The notes under the pieces were generated by a model. That model did not search any database. It worked only from the letters and a program-made list of their open reading frames with translations, and had not been told where the DNA came from. Shown here in pieces: positions 55,249 through 63,875 of a DNA stretch of 64,000 nucleotides. Both the position numbers and the translations under genes were made by a program. The first letter of the stretch is position 1. Every line of letters starts with the position of its first letter. The DNA is taken from the NCBI GenBank assembly GCA_945901845.1, contig CAMDLR010000005.1, forward strand, positions 21,940-85,939, in the 5' to 3' direction. The stretch is from Sediminibacterium ginsengisoli. Its GTDB lineage: Bacteria; Bacteroidota; Bacteroidia; Chitinophagales; Chitinophagaceae.

Positions 55249-57224
55249 AAATCTAATTTCCAGAGCTGATCGTAGTAGTCGATACCTGGGGTAGAAGAAC
55301 CTACAACATATAATTCGGACCCTGCTGTTATTAAAATGGCAGGGCCAATTTTTTTATCTAAAACGCCAATATACCATTTGTCGTTGAGCGAATCGTAAAT
55401 GTCAAATCTGGTTTTATCATCGCCGCTGTCCGGTAAGAAAACAATATAGTTGCCAAGTTTTCCCATGCTGTTGGTACTAAAAGATCCGGGCTGAAACAAG
55501 CAATGAAAAGTAATTCCTTTTCCACCGAGTAAATCTAGCATTTCTACCTCATTGCTGAGGCCTCTGTCTGTCATTCCTCCTGCCCAAAGCGCTTTACCCC
55601 TTAATCCAATAGAGGCGAGTGCATATTTTGCTTTACTCATATTCGATACACTCCAACTATTTGTTTTTGGTTCGTACATATCGATATTGTTAAATGGTGA
55701 TCCACCCACATTACTTGTAGCACCTCCAGAAAAATAGACAATGCCCCCAACACTCGTTGCAGCAATACTTACCCTAGGTTGGCTGAGCGTTTTACTGCTC
55801 CATTTTTCAGACAAATAATCATACATGTACACCGCAGTTCCTCCAGCAAATAAAACTTTATTACCCTGGGCAATGGCTGTGTATTGTCCAGCTTTAGGTA
55901 GCTCTGTAGTTGACCATTTTTGATCTACTATATCATATATATCTACCCTTGTAGTTGCAGATGCATTGCCCTGCAGCGCTGTACCTCCTCCAAAAAATAC
56001 TTTGTTACCAGCAACTGCTGCTGCAATACCCCATTTTTTTTGACTAAGTTCTGAAGTAGACCAATCTTTTGTTGCAATATCGTAAATATCTACTCTCGAC
56101 GTAAAGTTGGGTCCAGGTCCAGCAGGTGGATATCTTCCTCCAGCTAAAAATATTTTATTGCCTAAAAAAGCAACGCCAGATACTTTTCTTTTTTCAGAAA
56201 GTGATCCAACAGGGGTTAGCCTTGCTTGTATGAGTTGCCTATTAGTTGCAATAATATTTAATTGTGTTGTGTCTTTTTTTACATTCCCATCATTGTCTGT
56301 TACACTCAGTTCGAAAATATATTTCCCTGCTAAAAGTCCAGTAACGGATGCTTGTGCTTTGTTTGGATTAGTGATTGCAATACCAGCATTAATTGGAAAA
56401 ATAGTTTGCCAATTGTATTTTGTTAGGGTGCCATCCGGATCATGAGATTCGGATCCATTTAGCGTAATAATTTCCGGGCTGGTACTGCATTTTGTTAAAT
56501 CGTAAGGTATGTTTTGATTGCTGCCTGCATTAGCTATGGGCGGAACGCCAGGCGCTTCATTTACCTGAACCAAAACAGTGTCTCTGTCAATAAGACCGGT
56601 AGCATCTGTAACCCTAAGTTCAAAAACATGACTCCCCGCATTTAACTTAGTGACATCTGATATAGCGTTTGCTGGAGAAGTATATGTTGGGTTGCCTGTG
56701 CCTTTAATTCTTGTCCATAAATAATCACTAATGTCGTTGTCAGGATCTGTAGAAGCACTTCCATCAAGTGTAACTGAGTTATTAGGGAGTTGAATGGTTT
56801 GATCAGATCCTGCTTCCGCAATAGGTGGCCTAGCAATTTTTGTTTTATCTACATAAATGGTAAGGGTATCTGTTGCGGTTAGTTTAAAATTATTGGTAAC
56901 CGTTAATTCAAAAACATATGTGCCTTCTGTTAGTTTTTTGATCCATGTTGTTTTAGATGAAGCGGCTATTATATTATTATTTACTGGACCACTTAATTTT
57001 GTCCATTTGTAATTTGCAATGTTTCCATTGTTATCGTATGATTTACCTCCATCAACAAAAGCGGAGTCTTTGGGTAAAACAATGGATTGATCTTTTCCTG
57101 CATCTGCAACAGGGGCGGTTTTTATGGTGCTGCCATCTTCGTAGGAGAGGTCTTTGGCGCAACTATTAAACATGAGCCAGCACAAGCATACCCAATAATA
57201 AAATATAGAAGCTGGCTTCTTCAT
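55245..57224 (-). CDS. lipoprotein with three PKD/Ig-like domains and a Kelch-like propeller
   Basis: The ATG at 57224 gives a lipoprotein signal with lipobox MFNSC, the Cys near residue 21, and 659 residues. Three PKD-type domains follow (about 35-320), each with a PxAxAGxxQxI start and a FELxVTDNxG end. Residues 330-570 hold at least four Kelch-like blades (VDIYDIATKDWSTSELS, VDIYDIVDQKWSTTELP, AVYMYDYLSEKWSS, IDMYEPKTNSWSVS), predicting a propeller. No catalytic residues are evident. It is predicted to be anchored in the outer membrane, a binding role being inference. It is convergent with the TonB receptor and divergent from the peptidase gene. Confidence 0.82.
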   Translation of the reverse strand: MKKPASIFYYWVCLCWLMFNSCAKDLSYEDGSTIKTAPVADAGKDQSIVLPKDSAFVDGGKSYDNNGNIANYKWTKLSGPVNNNIIAASSKTTWIKKLTEGTYVFELTVTNNFKLTATDTLTIYVDKTKIARPPIAEAGSDQTIQLPNNSVTLDGSASTDPDNDISDYLWTRIKGTGNPTYTSPANAISDVTKLNAGSHVFELRVTDATGLIDRDTVLVQVNEAPGVPPIANAGSNQNIPYDLTKCSTSPEIITLNGSESHDPDGTLTKYNWQTIFPINAGIAITNPNKAQASVTGLLAGKYIFELSVTDNDGNVKKDTTQLNIIATNRQLIQARLTPVGSLSEKRKVSGVAFLGNKIFLAGGRYPPAGPGPNFTSRVDIYDIATKDWSTSELSQKKWGIAAAVAGNKVFFGGGTALQGNASATTRVDIYDIVDQKWSTTELPKAGQYTAIAQGNKVLFAGGTAVYMYDYLSEKWSSKTLSQPRVSIAATSVGGIVYFSGGATSNVGGSPFNNIDMYEPKTNSWSVSNMSKAKYALASIGLRGKALWAGGMTDRGLSNEVEMLDLLGGKGITFHCLFQPGSFSTNSMGKLGNYIVFLPDSGDDKTRFDIYDSLNDKWYIGVLDKKIGPAILITAGSELYVVGSSTPGIDYYDQLWKLDF

Positions 57225-57279
57225 TGATTTAAAGGTAATAAAATCCATAGATTATATTAAATTGCTTCAAATACCAGTT

Positions 57280-58344
57280 ATGCGGATACTTATTTATATA
57301 CTACTTACAGTTTGCTCGAGCTCATTATTTGCGCAACAAACAACGGTTTCAAATAAAACGAGCACCGGAAAATATGTTTTGGTCATCCATGGCGGCGCTG
57401 GCACACTCAATAAAAGCCAGTTTACACCGGCACTTGAGGCTAAGTATAAAAGTGGACTAGATAGTGCACTTTTAGTGGGCAATGCCATTTTAGAAAAAGG
57501 TGGAACAGCATTAGACGCCGTTGAAGCTACTGTTAAAGTACTAGAAAATAATCCGCTTTTTAATGCCGGTAAAGGTGCTGTATTTACAAGTGAAGGCGTT
57601 AATGAACTCGATGCAGCAATTATGGATGGAAAAACCTTAGCAGCAGGTTCTATTGCGGGTGTACGAACCATCAAAAATCCAATTACTGCAGCAAGGGCTG
57701 TAATGGAAAAATCGGAACACGTTTTATTAAGCGGAAGAGGTGCCGAAGCATTTGCTGAATCTCAAGGAATTGAAATTGTTGACCCTTCTTATTTTTATAC
57801 ACCAGAAAGATGGAAGGGTTTGCAGCGCGCAAAAGAGCGCGACTCGATAGATCAATTAAAAAAAGTAAGTCAAACCGCGTATAATATTGCCATTGAGGAA
57901 CAGCGCAGTAAAGATAAATATGGAACTGTTGGTGCTGTAGCACTAGATACCTATGGTAATTTAGCTGCTGCTACAAGCACTGGTGGTATGACCAATAAAA
58001 AATGGGGTAGAATTGGCGATGCACCGATTATTGGGAGTGGCACTTACGCCAATAATAAAACGGTTGCCATTAGTTGCACCGGATGGGGTGAATATTTTTT
58101 AAGACTTGTGATGGCAAAAAGTATTAGTGATCGGATGGAGTTTGGTGGTCAAAGTTTAGCACTCGCTTCTGAAACACTAGTAATGAAAGAACTTCCAGCA
58201 CTTGGTGGCGATGGCGGACTTATAGCTGTTGATAAAAATGGAAATATTTCACTTCCGTTTTGTACAGAGGGTATGTATAGGGGCTTTATCAAAAAAGAAA
58301 AGCAAGGCGCTGCTATTGTAAAAGATATTTTAATTTTCAAATGA
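57280..58344 (+). CDS. exported isoaspartyl peptidase/L-asparaginase
   Basis: An Ntn-hydrolase (type III asparaginase) that removes isoaspartyl residues or asparagine. The ATG at 57280 gives a signal peptide (about 1-22, ending LFAQ) and 354 residues, so it is periplasmic. VIHGGAGT starts the fold, FNAGKGAVFTSEGVNELDAAIMDG is the family core, and the nucleophile is Thr216 in KYGTVGAVALD, where self-cleavage is expected, followed by TSTGGMTNKKWGRIGDAPIIGSGTYA. It overlaps the next gene by 4 bases (ATGA). Confidence 0.92.
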   Translation: MRILIYILLTVCSSSLFAQQTTVSNKTSTGKYVLVIHGGAGTLNKSQFTPALEAKYKSGLDSALLVGNAILEKGGTALDAVEATVKVLENNPLFNAGKGAVFTSEGVNELDAAIMDGKTLAAGSIAGVRTIKNPITAARAVMEKSEHVLLSGRGAEAFAESQGIEIVDPSYFYTPERWKGLQRAKERDSIDQLKKVSQTAYNIAIEEQRSKDKYGTVGAVALDTYGNLAAATSTGGMTNKKWGRIGDAPIIGSGTYANNKTVAISCTGWGEYFLRLVMAKSISDRMEFGGQSLALASETLVMKELPALGGDGGLIAVDKNGNISLPFCTEGMYRGFIKKEKQGAAIVKDILIFK

Positions 58345-59063
58345 TATTTCCAGTAAAAGTTCCATACACGGTTGGGCCAGATATTGTAAAATATGAAGGA
58401 GCTGCTTTTAATATTTATCCGGATCCTGCATATCTATTAGAAAAAAAGAAAGAGCTTGAATTGCATGGAAGTCATATTTGCGGAAGTACAGGTAATGATT
58501 ATCTACATCTCCTCAATGCCTTTTGTGGCTTTGATGCAAATACCACACTACCAGAAATTTGTGTTGGGTTAGAAGAAGACGTTGCTATTTTAAAAGATGG
58601 GCATTTACATACAATTGGTTTTTGTTTTCCGAGTGGATTTTATCCTACTAAAAAATTAGGCCTTTCTTTTTTTGATATGCATCTACCGGTAGGAGATGGC
58701 GAAACCTTAAGGCGCTCAAGTGAAAAAGTATCAGCGCTGATTTCAAAACAAGATGCCATGTTTAGAAGGTATGTTTGGACGCTTAGCTCTCTGCCATCTT
58801 TAAGTCAATTACCAAGTTATACTAAGCCAACGCCACAAAAAATTGAAGACCTTTATTTTAGAACTGAAACTCAAACAACAGTTGGGGTTGGAGGAGATAT
58901 TTGTTTGTTTTTTGTAAAAGTAGACATGCATCCATTGATGCATGTATGGGATGATCCTGAAAAGCGAGCATTGATTGTTGAAAGTGTAAATTCCATGTCT
59001 GAAACGGTGTTAGACTATAAGAATTTAGCACACATTAAAAAGATTGTAAGCCAGAAACTATAA
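58341..59063 (+). CDS. DUF3445 protein (haem-dependent oxidative N-demethylase-like)
   Basis: The 240-residue protein matches DUF3445/PF11927, a family with a haem-dependent dimethylamine oxidative demethylase fold. The family pattern is clear: FPSGFYPTKKLGLSFFDMHLPVG, MFRRYVWTLSS, and LYFRTETQTTVGVGGDICLFFVKVDMHPL with the conserved HPL near the end. No signal peptide, so it is cytoplasmic. It starts within the stop of the asparaginase gene, indicating translational coupling, although a link to isoaspartyl hydrolysis is not known. Confidence 0.78.
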   Translation: MIFPVKVPYTVGPDIVKYEGAAFNIYPDPAYLLEKKKELELHGSHICGSTGNDYLHLLNAFCGFDANTTLPEICVGLEEDVAILKDGHLHTIGFCFPSGFYPTKKLGLSFFDMHLPVGDGETLRRSSEKVSALISKQDAMFRRYVWTLSSLPSLSQLPSYTKPTPQKIEDLYFRTETQTTVGVGGDICLFFVKVDMHPLMHVWDDPEKRALIVESVNSMSETVLDYKNLAHIKKIVSQKL

Positions 59064-59141
59064 TACAATGTTTTTCAATGGTTTAAATGGATTATGTTTT
59101 AACCGAGGCCCTTTAATGTATGAATTAAATATTATATATTT

Positions 59142-59161
59142 ATATACATTTATTTGTATAT
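59142..59161. repeat. AT-rich inverted repeat in the 140-base spacer before the vWA gene
   Basis: ATATACA (59142-59148) and TGTATAT (59155-59161) form an inverted repeat around a 6-base TTTATT centre, inside a very AT-rich block. It could be an operator or a weak hairpin; nothing else in this spacer is recognisable. Confidence 0.35.
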
Positions 59162-59203
59162 TTAGTATCATTAAATAGGTACTAAAACAAAAATTTAACC
59201 ATT

Positions 59204-60334
59204 ATGAAATCAGTAAGAATTTTTTTTATTTGTTTATTGGGATTATTGTTAGTCCAGGTAAATATTTTTGGCCAAACACTGCTTGATTTTAAAATGTATT
59301 TGGAAAAAGAAGAAGTATCTAAGTTTAAGGTTCCAAAGAGCAAAGATAAAATTGTATTAAAAAATCACTTTGGTAAATACACAGTTTTAAATCCTGAGAA
59401 CATAAAATTAATTAAAGGTCAAGCTGTGTATTCTGTAGAAGTAGTATATACAGATTATCCTAAAGGATTGGATTTTGACTTATTAAACAAAAAACGCCTT
59501 GCATCTCTATTTCAACTTGCGCCAGAATTATTTTCCAATAATATGATTACATGGAAGTTAGTTAAACAAACCGGTTGTAAAGAAGGTAGTGAGTATGATT
59601 TTTTTCATGGAATTGTTATAACATATCGACCAGCTTCTACATCAGCTGGATTAAGAGGGGAAAGAGATTATTTAAAAAATGTTTTACAGGGTAAAAATCA
59701 ATTAAGCGATTCTACTTTTATAAAAGTAATGGCTAGAAATAAATGGCAAGATATTGCTATTGTAAATGATTTTACAGGAAGTATGTCGCCCTATATTGCA
59801 GAGGTTCTCGTATGGCATTCTCTAAATTTACAAAATCCAAAAACTAATATCGTTGGTTATACATTTTTTAATGATGGTAATTCTACACCAGATTTCAATA
59901 AAATTATTGGAAAAACAGGTGGAATCTATCATACAGCTTCTCAAAAGTTAGATTCTGTTCTTAACACAGCCGTTAAAACAATTGAGAACGGAGGTGGCGG
60001 GGATACAGAGGAAAATAATGTGGAAGCATTAATTGAAGCCCAAAATAAGTATCCAAAGGCAAAAAGTTTAGTGATGGTTGCTGACAATTGGGCAAATATG
60101 AGAGATGTGTCTTTAATTGGTCAAATTAAGCTCCCTGTTAAAGTTGTATTGTGCGGAGCAAATTCAAGTATCAACACTGAATATATAAACCTTGCGTATC
60201 GAACTAAAGGCTCAATTCACACTATTGAAGAGGATATAATTGACTTAAATAAAATTACTGAAGGAAAAGAGATAATTATAAATAAGAAAAAGTATCGTTT
60301 GTATAATGGATCGTTTATTAGCGTTCCTGAATAA
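59204..60334 (+). CDS. exported von Willebrand factor A-domain protein
   Basis: The 376-residue protein has a signal peptide (about 1-24, ending IFGQ), an N-terminal domain of unknown type (about 25-180), and a vWA-like domain (about 185-355). The metal-ion site is recognisable: IVNDFTGSMSPY, a DxTxS form of the DxSxS motif, then GGGGDTEENNVEAL, matching the GGGDxPE element found in one vWA subgroup, and the SLVMVADN strand with an Asp. It is periplasmic or secreted. There is no partner AAA ATPase. It begins a series of small secreted proteins on the same strand. Confidence 0.75.
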   Translation: MKSVRIFFICLLGLLLVQVNIFGQTLLDFKMYLEKEEVSKFKVPKSKDKIVLKNHFGKYTVLNPENIKLIKGQAVYSVEVVYTDYPKGLDFDLLNKKRLASLFQLAPELFSNNMITWKLVKQTGCKEGSEYDFFHGIVITYRPASTSAGLRGERDYLKNVLQGKNQLSDSTFIKVMARNKWQDIAIVNDFTGSMSPYIAEVLVWHSLNLQNPKTNIVGYTFFNDGNSTPDFNKIIGKTGGIYHTASQKLDSVLNTAVKTIENGGGGDTEENNVEALIEAQNKYPKAKSLVMVADNWANMRDVSLIGQIKLPVKVVLCGANSSINTEYINLAYRTKGSIHTIEEDIIDLNKITEGKEIIINKKKYRLYNGSFISVPE

Positions 60335-60358
60335 CCTTTAATTATTAAATCATCGGTA

Positions 60359-60787
60359 ATGAAAAAAATATTATTCTTGACTTTTGTTCTCGCTATTTCA
60401 CAAATCTGTTTTTCTCAGGTAGTAATAGACGCTAGGTATAAATTATTGTCAGGTAAGTATATAATCGGAACAGATTTTTATACAAAAGAATTAACTATAA
60501 CTTACATAAGTAATAATAAGTTTTCATATCGAATTTCATCTGACGGATGTGATTTTAAAGGTCAATTTCTTATCATTAATAATAAAGGAATTTCGGCTAA
60601 TAAATCTTGCGGTGAAATTATTTTTGATTTTACTAAGATCATTAATTGGATTAAAACTAAAAAAGGTGACTCTAGGTATTATCCTATTGCCGTTAGTGTT
60701 GCAAAGGATAATGAGGAATGTATAAAGTGTAGTATGTCTTCATTTGAATTTGATCCTTGGGGAGATTATTGGAGAGTAGGGAAATGA
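60359..60787 (+). CDS. small secreted protein of unknown function, META-like
   Basis: A 142-residue protein with a clear signal peptide (about 1-19, ending CFSQ). The mature part has beta-type alternation and Cys residues at the segments SSDGCDFKGQF, NKSCGEIIF and EECIKCSM, possibly disulphide-paired in the periplasm. The layout IxxNxFSxRxSxxGCDF...GxFxIxNxxI recalls the META/HslJ fold, which is only a suggestion. It starts 24 bases after the vWA gene and may share its transcript. Confidence 0.55.
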   Translation: MKKILFLTFVLAISQICFSQVVIDARYKLLSGKYIIGTDFYTKELTITYISNNKFSYRISSDGCDFKGQFLIINNKGISANKSCGEIIFDFTKIINWIKTKKGDSRYYPIAVSVAKDNEECIKCSMSSFEFDPWGDYWRVGK

Positions 60788-60971
60788 TAATTTACTGTAG
60801 GATTATCATTATTTTTTATATAAATAATTTTAACAGCATTGTTTCAGAATTATTTAATAAAATAAAAAAATTATATTTTCTTCGAAATCAGACGATAAAA
60901 AACTATTACTTGAAGCCTTTTGATACTTTTTTATTATAGAAATATCCTTTTATATTTAATTAATTATAACT

Positions 60972-61355
60972 ATGAAAAAGTTGCTACTACTTCCTTTATT
61001 AATTGTTACTTTATTTTGTTTTGCCCAAGATTCAAAAGAGATAATTGGTAAATCAATTAAAATAGGTAATCTACTTGTTGCTAAATATGATTTTCCTGTT
61101 GAGATGAATTGGGAAGATGCTGGAAAAGCCTGTCATAATTTAGGAAAAGATTGGAGATTGCCAACTAAATATGAATTGAACTTATTATATGAAAACCTAG
61201 ATAAAATTGGCGGGTTCTCTGTTGGAGAATATTGCTATTGGAGTTCTGCCGAGTATAATAATTCTAACTCATGGAGACAGAACTTCTTTTATGGTAGGCA
61301 GTTCAAATACCTCAAGATCTCAAAATGCAATGTTCGGGCTGTTAGGTCTTTATAA
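60972..61355 (+). CDS. exported DUF1566-like protein
   Basis: A 127-residue protein with a signal peptide (about 1-19, ending CFAQ) and a DUF1566-type module, whose hallmark WRLPTKYELNLLYEN is followed by YCYWSSAEYNNSNSWRQNFFYGRQFKYLKISKCNVRAVRSL. This fold, also in fibrobacter major paralogous proteins, resembles a C-type-lectin-like/FGE shape and is often found on surfaces. A 184-base AT-rich gap with no recognisable gene precedes it. Confidence 0.72.
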   Translation: MKKLLLLPLLIVTLFCFAQDSKEIIGKSIKIGNLLVAKYDFPVEMNWEDAGKACHNLGKDWRLPTKYELNLLYENLDKIGGFSVGEYCYWSSAEYNNSNSWRQNFFYGRQFKYLKISKCNVRAVRSL

Positions 61356-61382
61356 TTATTTAACAATTTTAAAATTTATTAG

Positions 61383-61892
61383 ATGAAAACTTTTTTAGTG
61401 ATTGCACTTTTGACTTTTACAGTTCAATTGAATGCAGGAAATATAAACGATCCATATCAAGGGTATGAATATAAGATCTATGTGAATAGTCAGCGCAATT
61501 TTATGATTAAATATCCTTCATTTTTAACTATGGGAAGGTCCTCTGAAACCAATGATGGACGATCCTTTACTGCAAATGGGGGTGCGGTGTATGTTTCGGC
61601 CACTTCTTCCTATTTTACCACTTTTGAAGGGTCAATGCAAAGCAGGTATGCCGATGACTTGAATGACAGAGATTACTACATTACCTATAAAAGACCGTTG
61701 TCTTCCAATTGGTATGTGGTAAGTGGAATAAAAAGAAGTAATAATAAGGTGTTTTACAAGAAAGTATACTTAAGCAAAAGTTACAATGGTACTCAAATCA
61801 GAACCATGTATTTAGAATATCCAAATAGTTGGACTACTATCTTTGATGAGGTATTGCCGGTAATGTTAAGGTCATTCAAGGATACTGACTAA
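61383..61892 (+). CDS. exported protein of unknown function
   Basis: The 169-residue protein has a signal peptide (about 1-19, ending LNAG). The mature part begins YQGYEYKIYVNSQRNFMIKYPSFL, a pattern seen in small exported proteins where YPSFL starts a PsbP-like fold, and ends FDEVLPVMLRSF. I cannot assign a function. It lies 28 bases after the DUF1566-like gene, on the same strand. Confidence 0.6.
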   Translation: MKTFLVIALLTFTVQLNAGNINDPYQGYEYKIYVNSQRNFMIKYPSFLTMGRSSETNDGRSFTANGGAVYVSATSSYFTTFEGSMQSRYADDLNDRDYYITYKRPLSSNWYVVSGIKRSNNKVFYKKVYLSKSYNGTQIRTMYLEYPNSWTTIFDEVLPVMLRSFKDTD

Positions 61893-61970
61893 TGGTTCTC
61901 AGTTTGCAGCGCTATAGGGGGGATCAGTTTAAGCGTTTTTTACTTTATTATAATTTATCTTAATTTGCTG

Positions 61971-61993
61971 AAACCCTCGAATATTAAGGGTTT
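61971..61993 (+). terminator. weak hairpin after the secreted-protein series
   Basis: AAACCCT (61971-61977) pairs with AGGGTTT (61987-61993) over a 9-base loop, followed by ATCTTTATATTCTTC. It could end the transcript of the preceding genes. The rest of the 240-base spacer shows nothing recognisable. Confidence 0.35.
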
Positions 61994-62134
61994 ATCTTTA
62001 TATTCTTCTCATCTAAACAGGTCTAAATTGACTAAAATAGGGGGTAGTAGCCACACATTCTGCTACATCGTAGTTAAACTTTCTAAAAATATATTCCTCC
62101 CATTTTTAAACTATATCCTCGGTAAACATTGTAT

Positions 62135-62716
62135 TTATTTTGAGTATCTTTTACTGTGATATTTTTTGAAGAAAATAAGTATCACAATGATTAGGGGGAG
62201 TATTAACCAATACAAGTTGAATGCGTTTGAACGAGTTTCACTCATTTTTCGAAAATTAAATTTATTCTCTGTATTTAAAATATAAGTTATTTCTTTTTCT
62301 GTTTTACTGACAATTTTCAATAAAGTAAAATGGTTATATAGTTTGCTAAAAGCGGTAAATGAAATTGCTGTTGGCAAAAAATGATCATTATTTATATCAA
62401 AAAAAATGCTTGTTTCATGTGTTAATTGGACTTTATCATTTATAAGTTTTAAATTATCATCTCCATTAATTTTCAAATTATTTTTAACTAAATCCAGGAT
62501 TAACTTTTGCATTTCAAATGGACTTATACTGTCCAAATTCATATCAGGGTATTTTTCTTTAATAGCTAATTGACATGTATATAGGGGGGCAGTTATAAAT
62601 ACAGACCATTTTTTATTTTCATTTTGAATAATGGAAATAGTGGATACCTGCGGATTATGGGCATGTCCTTTTGCAACAAATAGTATCAATATAATAAAAC
62701 ACCATATTTTAAGCAT
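62135..62716 (-). CDS. small exported membrane protein of unknown function
   Basis: A 193-residue protein with a signal peptide (about 1-19, ending GHAH) and a C-terminal membrane helix (about 168-185, LYWLILPLIIVILIFF) with a basic cytoplasmic end. The domain between starts HNPQVSTISIIQNENKKWSVFI and contains KLILDLVKNNLKINGDDNLKLI, resembling DUF6702-type exported proteins, but weakly. It starts 15 bases from the YHYH gene stop, on the same strand, so both are probably on one transcript. Confidence 0.6.
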   Translation of the reverse strand: MLKIWCFIILILFVAKGHAHNPQVSTISIIQNENKKWSVFITAPLYTCQLAIKEKYPDMNLDSISPFEMQKLILDLVKNNLKINGDDNLKLINDKVQLTHETSIFFDINNDHFLPTAISFTAFSKLYNHFTLLKIVSKTEKEITYILNTENKFNFRKMSETRSNAFNLYWLILPLIIVILIFFKKYHSKRYSK

Positions 62717-62730
62717 GTGTGTTTATTTTA

Positions 62731-63720
62731 TTACAATGTAACTGAAAATGAGCCTGGAACACCTCTGAAGCTATTGATAAAACTATTTGATCCAGCTGTT
62801 GCAACATGATAATGATAGCCTCTTTTAGAATCATAATGACCTCTACTTGCATCAAGACCTGTACTTTCTTTTCCTGCTTCATCTAAATTTTCAAATAAAC
62901 CATAGCCATCCATTGCATAGCCAATCATTGCTGCATGCGCATCGGATTGTTTTATTTTTGTAGATTTTCCAGTTGCAGCATGATAATGATAGCCAGTAGC
63001 TCCGTTTACATGTCCTCCTGCATCGTCAAATGGCGCTAAAGTATACGCACCTAAGATGGCTTGCGTAGGAGCAGGGGGATCAAAATTAATGCCATTAAAT
63101 GCAATACCTACAACACCGCCCATTCCCATTATTGGTACAGTATTTGTTGATTTAACGGGCTTAACTGGGATATAATATATTTTTTTAATTCCCGGGAAAT
63201 AAGACGGAAGACATTGCACACAATAGTTTTTATACATGGGATCCACATTAGGTCTGGCAGCAGCTTCACACGCCGCCTTTGTATCGGTAAAATTGATTGC
63301 GCCTGTGGTTGTATTGTATAGCTTCCAAGTAGTATTTGAATAAAAAGTGGCTAAATTTTTAATAAATGGACCATCTACATCATATAATTTACCCCCTTCA
63401 AACCAAATACCTCCTTTATCAATGCCATCATTTATATTAGTCGGACACCAAGGACCTTGGGTATGATCAGATGGGGTATTATTTGAAACAATTTTATAAC
63501 ACATTACAGTCGATCCATCGGCTAGCGTTTGACTAACCTTAGTAATACTCTCAGTTAATCCAGCTGTTAAAAAATGAGTGGGATTTACTTCAATGACAAC
63601 AGAATCATCGGTATTCGCAGTTGTTGGAGTTGTGATACTAGCGTTGTTACTTGATTTATCACAGGCAAATGTGAAAAATGCTATAAATAATAGCATTAAT
63701 CTAAATTTATTTAAAATCAT
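62731..63720 (-). CDS. YHYH-domain lipoprotein
   Basis: A 329-residue lipoprotein: signal ending FFTFAC with the Cys near residue 20, then a Thr/Ser-rich linker and the YHYH domain (about 190-320), named for its YHYH motif, present here as TGYHYHAATG and RGYHYHVATAG with IGYAMDGYGLFE between them. An extra domain (about 50-190) with PWCPTN and CVQCLPSYFPG has four Cys. YHYH proteins are secreted in many bacteria and their function is unknown. It is followed on the same strand by the small membrane protein. Confidence 0.85.
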   Translation of the reverse strand: MILNKFRLMLLFIAFFTFACDKSSNNASITTPTTANTDDSVVIEVNPTHFLTAGLTESITKVSQTLADGSTVMCYKIVSNNTPSDHTQGPWCPTNINDGIDKGGIWFEGGKLYDVDGPFIKNLATFYSNTTWKLYNTTTGAINFTDTKAACEAAARPNVDPMYKNYCVQCLPSYFPGIKKIYYIPVKPVKSTNTVPIMGMGGVVGIAFNGINFDPPAPTQAILGAYTLAPFDDAGGHVNGATGYHYHAATGKSTKIKQSDAHAAMIGYAMDGYGLFENLDEAGKESTGLDASRGHYDSKRGYHYHVATAGSNSFINSFRGVPGSFSVTL

Positions 63721-63875
63721 TGGGGATAGTTTGGATGTTAGATTTGTCAGAGAATAAAAGGTTTATTGGGGGTGTAGTATTTTAACATTCTATTAAATGT
63801 AAACTCTTTTTTTCAAACAGAACTTTGTGGATTATTTTAGTATTTAAATTATTATTTTATTAAACATTTTATCTT

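Noticed and set aside
60757..60939. 60-residue frame overlapping the small secreted protein
   Set aside because: It has poor start context, begins inside the upstream gene, and the sequence is low-complexity Ile/Asn/Phe, typical of AT-rich non-coding DNA.
61965..62159. 64-residue open frame after the secreted protein series
   Set aside because: It has no signal peptide or motif, covers a hairpin, and overlaps the 3' end of the opposing gene; composition is that of random AT-rich DNA.
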